64,000 bases of DNA from contig JADKFU010000005.1 of assembly GCA_016717285.1 (NCBI GenBank), forward strand, positions 418,501 through 482,500, given 5' to 3'. Made by a program: the position numbers and the translations under genes. The notes below the pieces were generated by a model that was given only the letters and a program-made list of their open reading frames with translations, ran no database searches and was not told the origin of the DNA. This DNA is from Chitinophagaceae bacterium. Lineage in GTDB: Bacteria; Bacteroidota; Bacteroidia; Chitinophagales; UBA10324. Below are positions 51,471 through 60,400 of the stretch, piece after piece (position 1 is the stretch's first letter; every line of letters starts with the position of its first letter).

Positions 51471-52436
51471 ATGATCATCATCACCGGAGCCGCCGGCTTC
51501 ATCGGATCTTGTCTGGTCGCAAGACTGAATGAAGAGAAAATTTATCATCTTGGTTTAGTAGATGATTTCTCTTCAGAGAAAAAAAAGCGCAACTACGAGA
51601 ACAAGCGTTTTCTCAACATCATTGAGCGGAATGAATTTATTGACTGGTTCGACTTGCAGCACGATTCCATTGAATTTGTTTTTCACCTTGGTGCACGAAC
51701 GGATACGACTGAATTAAGCACGCAGATTTTTGATGACCTTAACCTTAACTATTCCAAAGATATCTGGACGCGGTGCGTGAAGTACAGCATCCCGCTGGTA
51801 TATGCATCATCTGCGGCAACCTACGGAGCAGGAGAAGTGGGTTACGATGATAATGATGCCATTGTACCACAACTGAAACCTTTAAATCCTTATGGTATTT
51901 CAAAAAATGAATTTGATAAATGGGTTTTGCACCAGGCGGAGACACCGCCTTTCTGGTGTGGATTGAAATTTTTTAATGTTTACGGTCCCAATGAATACCA
52001 CAAATCACGTATGGCATCGGTGATTTTTCATGGATTCAATCAGATCAAAGAAAATGGCAGCTTAAAATTATTCCGATCGCATCGTCCTGATTTTGAAGAT
52101 GGAAAACAACTGCGTGATTTTGTATACGTGAAGGATGTTACCGAAGTGATGCTGTTCTTTTTTCGCCATCAGATAAAATCCGGCATCTATAACTTAGGAA
52201 CCGGCAAGGCACGTACCTTTCTTGATTTAACAAATGCAACATTCAGCGCCATGCAACTCAACCCATCTATTGAATGGATTGATATGCCGGCTGACATTCG
52301 GGATAAATACCAGTATTTCACAGAAGCGAATATGAAAAAGCTCACTGATTCAGGTTATACAAAACCATTTTATTCATTGGAAGAAGGAGTAAAGGATTAC
52401 GTGCAACAATATTTATCACAAGGTAAAATATGGTAA
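51471..52436 (+). CDS. rfaD: ADP-L-glycero-D-manno-heptose 6-epimerase
   Basis: 321 residues. Short-chain dehydrogenase fold of the extended type: GAAGFIGS nucleotide loop (6-13), LVDDFSS, FHLGARTDTTE (the A-R-T-D-T-T string is diagnostic for this epimerase), YASSAATYG, catalytic Y-x-x-x-K in PYGISKNEFDKW, and FNVYGPNEYHKSRMASV. Last step in making the ADP-heptose for the LPS inner core (synonym hldD). Presence implies a heptose-containing LPS. No other heptose gene nearby. The start codon directly follows the inverted array, leaving little room for a normal leader. Confidence 0.95.
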   Translation: MIIITGAAGFIGSCLVARLNEEKIYHLGLVDDFSSEKKKRNYENKRFLNIIERNEFIDWFDLQHDSIEFVFHLGARTDTTELSTQIFDDLNLNYSKDIWTRCVKYSIPLVYASSAATYGAGEVGYDDNDAIVPQLKPLNPYGISKNEFDKWVLHQAETPPFWCGLKFFNVYGPNEYHKSRMASVIFHGFNQIKENGSLKLFRSHRPDFEDGKQLRDFVYVKDVTEVMLFFFRHQIKSGIYNLGTGKARTFLDLTNATFSAMQLNPSIEWIDMPADIRDKYQYFTEANMKKLTDSGYTKPFYSLEEGVKDYVQQYLSQGKIW

Positions 52437-52550
52437 TCGTTAAAGTTGTATTGATAATTATACAAGCCAATCAAACTTAAAAAGTCACTTCCCGATTGGT
52501 TATGATGGTAGAAATTAAGTTGGCGTTTTAAAAGTTGTTATACTTCAAAT

Positions 52551-52592
52551 AAAAACACCGCCATTGTTCAAAGTACGATGACGGTGTTTTTA
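52551..52592. terminator. Terminator after rfaD (bidirectional)
   Basis: AAAAACACCGCCAT (52551-52564) and ATGACGGTGTTTTT (52579-52592) form a 14-bp stem with one mismatch, with A runs before and T runs after, so it can work for rfaD and for the convergent DUF2911 gene. Confidence 0.85.
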
Positions 52593-52602
52593 TTTAGTAA
52601 GA

Positions 52603-52660
52603 CTATTCTCCGGCTTTGCCGCAACCATTTAGCCATTCAACCATTCAACCATTGGATGAA
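52603..52660 (+). repeat. Hairpin plus octamer module
   Basis: TTCTCCGGCTTTGCCGCAACC followed by CATTTAGC, CATTCAAC, CATTCAAC, CATTGG. Same module as near 640, 7792, 22670 and 27617. Confidence 0.7.
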
Positions 52661-52703
52661 TTTAATAAACAAGTCTCTTCACACTGGCTATTAAGATCTA
52701 TAA

Positions 52704-53558
52704 TTATTTTTTCCCTTTCGCCATTTCAATGGTTTTTTCATTCTGCTGAATATAGCTGTTGTCATTTTCTTTCTTCGCAAGTTCCATCGCTTGTGTTGCT
52801 GTAGCAACAGCTTCTTTATTTTTTTCCATCTTCAATTCCATCTTTGCTTTGGCAGTCATCATCCAATACGCTTCAGGGCGCTCAGCAATCGCTTTGTTCA
52901 CCCATGCATAAGCCTGGTTGATGTCTTTTCCATTTTCAAAATAGTAATTCGCGGCCTGCCAGTAAGGTGGTTTTTCACCTTTCATTGCTTCATCAATCTG
53001 CTTCATGATTTTGGCATCAATATCCGCTGTTACAGAAAAGGTAACGCCTGTTTTCTCCCAGTATAAAGTAATATCACAGGAATTCGGTTTGATGCTGTTG
53101 ATATCTATTGTAAATGATTCCACGAGGTGAGATAATGTGTATGGCTTAACAGTAAAGCGCATGAAATCAGTTTCTGATTTATAGCCTTCAGAGCCCCAAA
53201 GCGTGGTGTCTTTCGAAAGAATGATTACCCACTGTTCTTTTCCGGGAATCGTGTACAATGCATATTTTCCTGCAGGCACATCTTTACCTTCCACTTTCAC
53301 ATCTTCCCCAAATGCGATTTTTGTAGCTGCATTGGCTCCAGTCCGCCAAACCTGGTCGTAGGGTACGAGATCACCATATATCGTTCTGCCCTTTACACCC
53401 GGACGACTATAAACAAGGTTGATGGATGAGGTAGCAAACTTTTGATTCACGGTTGCCGTAGGACTTGGAGCAGGGACATTAAGTGTTTGTGCACCGGCAG
53501 TAAATGTTCCTGTTAAAGCGATTGCAATCAGTAATAGGGAATAAGCGGTTTTTCTCAT
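52704..53558 (-). CDS. DUF2911 exported protein
   Basis: 284 residues. Signal peptide about 1-23 (cut after TAGAQ). The DUF2911 domain is at about 33-185, with the conserved YSRPGVKGRTIYGDLVPYDQVWRTGANAAT and the later GKYALYTIPGKEQWVII. A helical C-terminal part (about 190-284) is TPR-like, with QAANYYFENGKDINQAYAWVNKAI. Periplasmic family of unknown function, common in Bacteroidota. An exact -7 element (TATATTTG on the minus strand, 53577-53584) lies 19 bases upstream of the start. Single gene. Confidence 0.85.
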   Translation of the reverse strand: MRKTAYSLLLIAIALTGTFTAGAQTLNVPAPSPTATVNQKFATSSINLVYSRPGVKGRTIYGDLVPYDQVWRTGANAATKIAFGEDVKVEGKDVPAGKYALYTIPGKEQWVIILSKDTTLWGSEGYKSETDFMRFTVKPYTLSHLVESFTIDINSIKPNSCDITLYWEKTGVTFSVTADIDAKIMKQIDEAMKGEKPPYWQAANYYFENGKDINQAYAWVNKAIAERPEAYWMMTAKAKMELKMEKNKEAVATATQAMELAKKENDNSYIQQNEKTIEMAKGKK

Positions 53559-53576
53559 GGTAAGTTATTTTTTTTG

Positions 53577-53584
53577 CAAATATA
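53577..53584 (-). promoter_or_regulatory. -7 element of the DUF2911 promoter
   Basis: TATATTTG on the minus strand, an exact match to TAnnTTTG, placed so that transcription would start only about a dozen bases before the ATG. No convincing -33 element. Confidence 0.4.
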
Positions 53585-53643
53585 AACTACCGTCCTGAGA
53601 AATGGTTCGCAATAGCAAAGCGCGTGATAATCCTGCAGTACTA

Positions 53644-55437
53644 TCATCGGACGATTATAATTTTAATGCTGGAAAGCGAAGTGGTCGATTGGTATTGACA
53701 AGTATAGGTTCCGGCCGGAATATTTTTAACAGACCATTCAAAATCATGAATACCTGCTGCCAGGAAACCTTTGAAAAGTTGTGCTATGCTGTTTCCCATC
53801 AGATCAAAAATGATGATGGAACAATTTTCATTTAAATGCGGCACTGTTCTCACTCTGCAAATATCGGACGCAGGATTCGGCTGGACCTGCATGAGAATCG
53901 TCGATTTTTCTTTTAAAATTTCATTTAATCCAACAGAGAGTGATTGTAATTCAAGGGCAGTATAAAATTGATTGACTGCGATTCCGGAATAAAAATCCTT
54001 CGCGCCTGAAGGCCATTCAATAATGATGGAATCGATCACGGAAGCATTCCCGAATCCGAATTCTACATTCAGTGAATTCATTCCGTTGAAGGTGCTTTGC
54101 GCAGATACTTCACGCAGTTGCCATACTGATGTTCCATTGATAATTGCTTTGGCCCGAACCTTTGTGTTGATGGCAGCCTTGTTCGAAACAGTTCCAATCA
54201 ATTTGATATTGATCCATCGGTTGCCATTGGTCTGATTGTTTCTATAAAGACCTTTGGCACTTCCGGCTGATGATACAAACAAATCAAGATCACCATCATT
54301 ATCATAATCACCGGCAGTTGCACTGAAATTAGTATTGTCTGTATTCAGAAATGGAAATGAGGTCACTTTCGTAAATAGAAGACTGCCGGTATTCCAGTTG
54401 TTCTGATAATAAATGTTGCTTTCAATACCATCATTAATAATAAGGCAATCAAGATCACCATCATTGTCAAAATCTTCCCAAACGTTGGCAAGTGAAATGT
54501 TTTCGTCTGTAACAATATCACCAACATCTGAAGAAGTGAGCTTTACAAATGTTCCATCGTCATTTCTGTAAAAATCATTTGGATAGCCATCTGTTGCACC
54601 CAATCCAACGTAATTAGTCACAAATCCATCCAGATCACCATCATTGTCATAGTCAATCCAGTTCCATTGCTGTCCATCTCTTGGTTGCGTAAGTGGAGCT
54701 TGAATGTCGTCAGTAAAATAAGGAATGCCGTTTTCTGACAAGTTATTTTTATAGAGATAATCCGGTTTAATTGTTCCATCTACCGGACCACTGCCAATAA
54801 AAAGATCGATGTCACCATCATCATCATAATCTGACCAGGAAGCTATGGTGAACGGACCTGTTTGCTGACATATTATTGAAGTATCAAGACGTATGAATGT
54901 TGCGTCTCCTGAATTGTGAAGAAATTTATTCTTATCAGTAATCCCAATAAAATTTAACGGAGCGGCCAGCACGATATCCGTAAACCCATCATTGTTGTAA
55001 TCGCCCCAGGCGCAACTCCAGGCACGCAACGCAAGACTGTCTGACAAGGGTCCGTTTAAGTTGCGGGTAAAAGTTCCGTCACCATCATTAGTGAAAAGTG
55101 AGGAGCCTCGCAGGTTACCGCCTGAAATAAAACAATCCAGATCTCCATCATTGTCATAGTCGGCCCAACTGTTCCCAAGTCCTGCATTGAGGATTAATCC
55201 ACTGTTGGTGACTTTAGTGAAATTACCATTCCCCTCATTGTGGTACAATGCTTTTTTAACTACAAACAGATCAAGTCTGCCGTCATTGTCGTAGTCGATC
55301 CAACTTGCGCCCTGGTAAAAAGTTTCAGGCGTATCACTGAAAATCGGATTATCCGGATCTGTGATTTTTGAGAACGGCTGTGCATTCGAAAACTGTGAAA
55401 GCAAAATGCAGGTTAGAAGTAGAAACAGTGATTTCAT
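53644..55437 (-). CDS. FG-GAP/VCBS propeller with ASPIC/UnbV domain and T9SS sorting domain
   Basis: 597 residues from the ATG at 55437, chosen because it opens a signal peptide (MKSLFLLLTCILLSQFSNAQ); an upstream frame to 55557 is rejected. At least seven calcium-binding DYDNDGDLD-type loops (IDYDNDGRLD, ADYDNDGDLD, GDYNNDGFTD, SDYDDDGDID, IDYDNDGDLD, EDFDNDGDLD, GDYDNDGDLD) form a VCBS/FG-GAP propeller over about 40-410. An ASPIC/UnbV region follows (about 420-500, FGFGNASVIDSIIIEWPSG), and then a type A sorting domain with VQPNPASDICRVRTV and IPAGTYTCQY. Surface or secreted adhesin-like protein. Single gene. Confidence 0.85.
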   Translation of the reverse strand: MKSLFLLLTCILLSQFSNAQPFSKITDPDNPIFSDTPETFYQGASWIDYDNDGRLDLFVVKKALYHNEGNGNFTKVTNSGLILNAGLGNSWADYDNDGDLDCFISGGNLRGSSLFTNDGDGTFTRNLNGPLSDSLALRAWSCAWGDYNNDGFTDIVLAAPLNFIGITDKNKFLHNSGDATFIRLDTSIICQQTGPFTIASWSDYDDDGDIDLFIGSGPVDGTIKPDYLYKNNLSENGIPYFTDDIQAPLTQPRDGQQWNWIDYDNDGDLDGFVTNYVGLGATDGYPNDFYRNDDGTFVKLTSSDVGDIVTDENISLANVWEDFDNDGDLDCLIINDGIESNIYYQNNWNTGSLLFTKVTSFPFLNTDNTNFSATAGDYDNDGDLDLFVSSAGSAKGLYRNNQTNGNRWINIKLIGTVSNKAAINTKVRAKAIINGTSVWQLREVSAQSTFNGMNSLNVEFGFGNASVIDSIIIEWPSGAKDFYSGIAVNQFYTALELQSLSVGLNEILKEKSTILMQVQPNPASDICRVRTVPHLNENCSIIIFDLMGNSIAQLFKGFLAAGIHDFEWSVKNIPAGTYTCQYQSTTSLSSIKIIIVR

Positions 55438-55737
55438 TTTGATTGGCTTTTGGGTGAAAGAATAAATTATAGCTAAAAATATTCCCTGAAATGAGCTAAA
55501 AGGTTCTCGCCGATAATATCTGACCTGATTATTAGCATTTTGGACGCAATAGGCCATTTTATTTTAAACTGAGTTTAAGAGTATTTGGAAATACAAATTT
55601 GTTTTTACCCAATTGAATTGTTGACACCATTCCGGCGTCGCTTCTAACGAGTCAGTTGAAGTGCTCAGGCTCTTACGCGGCAATGTCATTTAATTAAGGG
55701 AATAGTGTCAGAAGACATCTTGAAAAACCGGGGCAGG

Positions 55738-55795
55738 TCGGGCATCATTACATCCCGGAAGGGATGTTCTTTTGGTAGCCAAATGGCAATGCGGT
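55738..55795. repeat. CATCCCGGAAGGGATG repeat unit
   Basis: A 16-base near-palindrome (55751-55766) followed by TTCTTTTGGTAGCC. It resembles the unit CCCCGTAGGAGCG-TAATTATGTAGC at 29038-29062 and lies directly after the stop of the minus-strand AraC-type gene. Confidence 0.5.
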
Positions 55796-56953
55796 TCAGT
55801 TGGCCAATACTCTTTGGTGGTATTTTTTATATTCAGTAGGAGACATGCCGGTATATTTTTTAAAAGCGGCATTGAAAGTGGCTTTATTCTGAAAGCCGGA
55901 ATCAAATGCGATGCTCAGTATTTTTTCCTGCCCGTAATCGGGAGCAAGCAGCAGGCGACGTGCCTCATTGATACGGTATGAATTGATAAAATCTGCATAG
56001 TTCTGATTCATGCTTTCATTGATGATCTGGGAAAGATGGTGAGAAGAAACACCTGCTTTTTCTGCGAGTTGTTGAATTTTCAGGTTGCTGTCTAAAAAAG
56101 GTTTTTCAGTTTCCATTACTGACAATAATTTATCAAGACTCGCCTTGGCATGTTCTTCTTTTAGTGAAGAGCGAGCATATTTTACTTCCTGTTTTTTTCC
56201 ATTGGAAGAAACTATTCCATTGAAAATTTCAGGTTGACGGAATCCAAGGTAACCTACTGTATAAATGAATACCGTCATGGAAAATGAAATCAAATAGTCA
56301 TATTCAACTTTGATCAATCCAGACCAGGCCAGCGTCCAATAACTCCATACCGCGACGGTAAATCCTGCATAAAGCCAGGCGATTTTTTTCAGCCAGTTAT
56401 GTTTTGAGTGTTCTTCTTTCAAAGCATATTTATTTAATTGATGGTAGTCGTTCCGGAGAAAAAGAAAAATGGCAATGCCATAAACAACTAAGCTGATGTT
56501 TTGAAGATGAGTAAAAAGCAGGTTAATCGTGTCAATCGTTGATCCGAACGAAAAGAAATGCACGCGCAACCATTCAACTCTGCCAAAAGTATTTCGGATA
56601 ATCAGCGGGATAAGAAATAAAAATTGAATGATGGCCGGTATAAAATGCAGCGCATACTTTTTAGGAAGTTGCCCGGTTTCCAGCGTCAGCAGATAAATAT
56701 AAATTAACGGGCCATATAAAAAGGTGAATGGTTCGATCCAAAAATTCATCCAGGTATATTTTGCTGCATAACCACTCCAGTAGGCAACATAATACATCAT
56801 CATGACGGAAAAAAATAACAGCACAAAAGCGAGTATCGTATTGGCTTTCCTGTTTCCTTTTTTATGAATGAAGAGCAGAATAGAAAGAAATAATCCCTGC
56901 ACGGCACCAAGGAGGAAAAGGGTAGTCCACTGGTCAAGAGAGGGTTTAATCAT
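55796..56953 (-). CDS. Membrane-anchored AraC family transcriptional regulator
   Basis: 385 residues. The N-terminal 240 residues hold about seven hydrophobic segments (near 11-28, 37-59, 70-92, 101-119, 145-165, 190-208 and 220-238). The C-terminus (about 285-385) is an AraC/XylS DNA-binding domain with two helix-turn-helix units: LKIQQLAEKAGVSSHHLSQIINE and ILSIAFDSGFQNKATFNAAFKKYTGMSPTEYKK, the family signature. Seven-helix sensor plus AraC output is common in Bacteroidota; signal unknown. Divergent from the SlyD-like gene, with a 284-base shared region, so that gene is a possible target. Confidence 0.88.
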   Translation of the reverse strand: MIKPSLDQWTTLFLLGAVQGLFLSILLFIHKKGNRKANTILAFVLLFFSVMMMYYVAYWSGYAAKYTWMNFWIEPFTFLYGPLIYIYLLTLETGQLPKKYALHFIPAIIQFLFLIPLIIRNTFGRVEWLRVHFFSFGSTIDTINLLFTHLQNISLVVYGIAIFLFLRNDYHQLNKYALKEEHSKHNWLKKIAWLYAGFTVAVWSYWTLAWSGLIKVEYDYLISFSMTVFIYTVGYLGFRQPEIFNGIVSSNGKKQEVKYARSSLKEEHAKASLDKLLSVMETEKPFLDSNLKIQQLAEKAGVSSHHLSQIINESMNQNYADFINSYRINEARRLLLAPDYGQEKILSIAFDSGFQNKATFNAAFKKYTGMSPTEYKKYHQRVLAN

Positions 56954-57237
56954 TTTACTAAAAGTTAAAGTGTATGCGCTTGAATTATTTGGAGTGAAAC
57001 ATTTATCATCGTGTGCGTCTTAATGCTATCCTCATGATTTGCATTTGGCGAAATAGCAACATTATATTTCAGGAGTTGAATGCGAAGTTATGAGCGAAAG
57101 ATGTGAGTCGCAAAAAAATGGTTGCAACAGTAAGCTTTATTATGAAAATTCAACATCAATAGTGTAATGGCTTTTGAAAGTATTCATTTACAACTATTAT
57201 AGTAGTTTGTGCCAAAATTCATCAATAACCTCACGTT

Positions 57238-57750
57238 ATGATCATTGAAAACCGAATGGTGGTCACCTTGAATTACCGGCTTACCGTAAATGAAAACGGA
57301 AGCGAAGTGGAAGTGGAGAAAACAACTGCAGAAAATCCTTTTGTATTCCTGTTCGGCGCCGGACAATTGCTTCCTGATTTTGAAACTAATTTGTCAGGTA
57401 AAAGTGCCGGCGACACTTTTGACTTTCTTATCAGCGCAGAGAAAGGATATGGATTGAGTGATGTGCAAAACATTGTGCCCATTCCCATCACTGTTTTCGT
57501 TGATGATTCAGGAAAGCCCGATACTTCTTTACTGAAAGTTGGTAATGTGCTGCCTATGTCAGATAATTCCGGAAATAAATATCAGGGCAGGATTAAGGAA
57601 GTGAATGAAGAACAGGTGATCATGGATTTTAATCATCCGCTTTCTGACAAAGAATTGCATTTCGTTGGAGAAGTAGTCGAAGTGCGTTTAGCTACGCTGG
57701 AAGAACTGCAACATGGCCATGTTCATGGAGCCGGCGGTCATCAGCATTGA
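57238..57750 (+). CDS. SlyD-like FKBP-type peptidyl-prolyl isomerase
   Basis: 170 residues. FKBP fold interrupted by an IF (insert-in-flap) chaperone domain as in SlyD: PFVFLFGAGQLLPDFETNLSGKSAGDTFDF (about 33-62), KGYGLSD, then the inserted domain to about 130, and DFNHPLSDKELHFVGEVVEV (about 129-148). The tail HGHVHGAGGHQH is His-rich and probably binds nickel or other metals. Cytoplasmic foldase/chaperone. Convergent with msrA, 37 bases away. Confidence 0.88.
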   Translation: MIIENRMVVTLNYRLTVNENGSEVEVEKTTAENPFVFLFGAGQLLPDFETNLSGKSAGDTFDFLISAEKGYGLSDVQNIVPIPITVFVDDSGKPDTSLLKVGNVLPMSDNSGNKYQGRIKEVNEEQVIMDFNHPLSDKELHFVGEVVEVRLATLEELQHGHVHGAGGHQH

Positions 57751-57787
57751 TAGCAGCTACACCATTTAATAACAGCGCGTTATAGTT

Positions 57788-58477
57788 TTATTTAATCAGC
57801 GATCTTTCCGGTTTCAGTAATTCAGGATACTGTTGCTGAAAGCGTTTGATGCGCGGAATGGATTCATGCTGAACATATGCGCTGGAAGGATTGAGTTGAA
57901 TATAATTCTGATGATAACCTTCTGCTTCATAGAATTCCGTGAAGGGCACAACCTGTGTTGCAATGGGCGCTGCATATTTTCCTGATGCATTCAACTGGTT
58001 GATGTAATCCATTGCAAGTTTTTTCTCCATGTCATTACGATAGAAAACAATAGAACGGTATTGTGTTCCATGATCCGGACCTTGCCCATTCACTTGCGTT
58101 GGATCCTGCGAAGCAAAAAACACTTTCAGTAATGTTGGATAATCCACAATAGCAGAATCATAATAAACCGTTACTGATTCAGCATGACCTGTTCTTCCGG
58201 AGCCCACTTCTTCATAGGTTGGATTTTTTTCTATTCCTCCGGCATATCCTGAAATAGCTTCCTGCACACCTTTTACGCTTTCAAATACACCTTCCACACA
58301 CCAGAAACAACCGGCGGCGAAAGTGGCCTGGTGATATTTTGCAAGCTCTGATGCAGATAAAGTCTTTGTGGCAGTCGAAGAATTCATTTCAGGTGCATCG
58401 GTCTTGGTTTTTTCTGCGCAGGATGACAAGCTGATCGTCAGTAATACGGAGGGCATTATTATCCGGATGAATTTCAT
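57788..58477 (-). CDS. msrA: Lipoprotein peptide-methionine (S)-S-oxide reductase
   Basis: 229 residues. Lipoprotein signal with Cys at 20 (LSSC), so it acts at the envelope, unlike the cytoplasmic E. coli enzyme. Catalytic C57 in AAGCFWCVEG, with GYAGG, NPTYEEVGSGRTGHAE and GPDHGTQYRSIVFY following; together these cover the MsrA active site. Repairs oxidised methionine in exported proteins. The resolving cysteines of the E. coli type are absent from the C-terminus, so thioredoxin may attack directly or C60 may resolve. No msrB alongside. Single gene. Confidence 0.92.
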   Translation of the reverse strand: MKFIRIIMPSVLLTISLSSCAEKTKTDAPEMNSSTATKTLSASELAKYHQATFAAGCFWCVEGVFESVKGVQEAISGYAGGIEKNPTYEEVGSGRTGHAESVTVYYDSAIVDYPTLLKVFFASQDPTQVNGQGPDHGTQYRSIVFYRNDMEKKLAMDYINQLNASGKYAAPIATQVVPFTEFYEAEGYHQNYIQLNPSSAYVQHESIPRIKRFQQQYPELLKPERSLIK

Positions 58478-58693
58478 GGGTGGGATTTATTGATGAAATG
58501 CAAATTACGAAATGATTGCAAAAATGGATGTGAAATGAATTTGAATTTGTAACACAACTCCCAACACAAAAAGAGTGATCGGGCTCGGCGGAAAGTTATT
58601 GTTAACGAATTGGAAACTTAATCTTCATCAGAATTCGATTTTATTCCAATACCGATTCTGAGGAGTTTTGTGTTGCTGAAATCAAGCAATAAC

Positions 58694-60277
58694 ATGAAAA
58701 CAATTGAAATTCAGAAGTGGCAGGTTATGATAAGTTGTTTGATGCTTACCTTTTACAATGGTGCGTCGCAAATTCCCGATTGGAGTTCAAATGTCGCAGG
58801 CATTATTTATTCCAATTGTACTACTTGTCACCGCGAAGGAGGAATTGCTCCATTTTCATTGATGTCATACGACGATGTGGTGAACAACGCATGGTCGGTT
58901 CAGGCAGATGTTAACGCCCATAAAATGCCACCCTGGCCGCCGGATGCTTCCTATAATCATTTTCGCGATGAGAAAGTTTTATCAGAGGAAGAGATTAACA
59001 CAATCAATAATTGGGTAAACGGTGGAATGCCAGCCGGTGATTTGATAACAGCGCCGCTTGCTCCTGTTTTTAATGGTAACGCTCTGATGAATGTTATTGA
59101 TGACGTAATCAAAGTACCTGTTTATAAGATCCAGAAAGACATCGATGAATACCGGACTTTTGTGGTTCATTCTAACTTCACGGAGACAAAATATTTAGAC
59201 AAGGTGGAGTTTATTCCCGGAAATTCTTCTGTGGTGCATCATGTTTTTTTGATACAGGATACTTCTGATTATTCTTACAACAGAGATCTTAACGATCCCG
59301 GTCCGGGTTATAAAGGCGGAGGTTTTGGAGATATAGGTCCAAGCGCTGAAATGCTTTGCGGTTGGATTCCCGGCTGCGATATGATCACACTTCCTGACAA
59401 TATGGGTTTTGAAGTTCCGGCAGGAGCCGATTTTGTAATATCTTTTCATTATTCACCCGGCAGCAAGAATAAAGTCGACAGCACAAAAATAAACCTGCAT
59501 TTCACTGCACAACCAACGGTGCGGAAAGTGAAGAATGAGCGCATTCTTTCCTGGTTTACTAATTCACTGATCAATCCTCCGTTTTTAATTCCTGCGAATT
59601 CAGTGAAAACATTTTATAATCGTTCGGGACTGTTTGAAACAGACCAATCCATAATTTCTGTTCAGCCTCACATGCACCTGATCGGAAAATCTTACAAAGT
59701 GTTTATGGTTACTGAACCCGGAGATACCACCAACCTCATTTATATCCCTGACTGGAATTTTTACTGGCAGTTCAATTATTTTTTCACAAAAGTCATCAAG
59801 ATTCCTGTGAATGCACAGATTTTTGGATGTGCCGTGTATGACAACACCATTAATAATCCGTTTAATCCTAATAACCCGCCAGAAGATGTGAAAGCCGGTG
59901 AAAGCACTTTTGATGAAATGATGGGCTGCCGGTTTTCAATACTTGACTACCAGCCCGGAGATGAGACTATTATTTTGGATTCATCATTTTATGAAACGAC
60001 CGGACTAAACAATAGCGATGTCGCGTTAGCAGTAAATATTTCACCCAATCCTGCAAATGATAAGCTATATGTAGTTGCTATGATTCCGGAACATGAAGTG
60101 AATTGGAAATTGATCAATCAAACGGGTAATGTTGTAAAACAAAAATTGGAGAAATTTATTCCTGATGGAATCTATCCTTTTGAAATAACTGTTGATGAAC
60201 TTCAGCCTGGTATGTACTTCCTCTCAGTTTTATCAGGTGATAAAAGTAGTGTGAGTAAAATAGTAGTGATGCATTGA
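58694..60277 (+). CDS. Secreted cytochrome c / PHM-like copper type II monooxygenase fusion with T9SS tail
   Basis: 527 residues from the ATG at 58694; a GTG eight codons upstream is possible. Signal peptide to about 26. A small cytochrome c-like domain carries the haem motif C42-T-T-C45-H46 and a likely axial Met in KMPPW. Then come two domains like peptidylglycine monooxygenase: H182-H183 and H252 (first copper site), H326-x-H328 and M409/M410 (second site). The order and spacing match the family. The last 80 residues (SPNPANDKLYVVAM ... GMYFLSVLSG) are a T9SS type A sorting domain. Predicted extracellular copper oxygenase, with the haem domain as possible electron donor; substrate unknown. 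Confidence 0.75.
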   Translation: MKTIEIQKWQVMISCLMLTFYNGASQIPDWSSNVAGIIYSNCTTCHREGGIAPFSLMSYDDVVNNAWSVQADVNAHKMPPWPPDASYNHFRDEKVLSEEEINTINNWVNGGMPAGDLITAPLAPVFNGNALMNVIDDVIKVPVYKIQKDIDEYRTFVVHSNFTETKYLDKVEFIPGNSSVVHHVFLIQDTSDYSYNRDLNDPGPGYKGGGFGDIGPSAEMLCGWIPGCDMITLPDNMGFEVPAGADFVISFHYSPGSKNKVDSTKINLHFTAQPTVRKVKNERILSWFTNSLINPPFLIPANSVKTFYNRSGLFETDQSIISVQPHMHLIGKSYKVFMVTEPGDTTNLIYIPDWNFYWQFNYFFTKVIKIPVNAQIFGCAVYDNTINNPFNPNNPPEDVKAGESTFDEMMGCRFSILDYQPGDETIILDSSFYETTGLNNSDVALAVNISPNPANDKLYVVAMIPEHEVNWKLINQTGNVVKQKLEKFIPDGIYPFEITVDELQPGMYFLSVLSGDKSSVSKIVVMH

Positions 60278-60400
60278 ACCCGGATTTTTCAGTTCAAACA
60301 GAAATGGGTTCAACTTTTCCGGCAAAATCGGGATAGAACTGGCGAGGGTTTCCGGACTGAAAACAAAACACTGTTGATTTTTTGTATTGACAAGACTGGA

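Noticed and set aside
55708..55981. Short frames on both strands at the end of the AraC-type gene
   Set aside because: They mix regulator antisense sequence with the CATCCCGGAAGGGATG repeat; neither has a credible start or homology.
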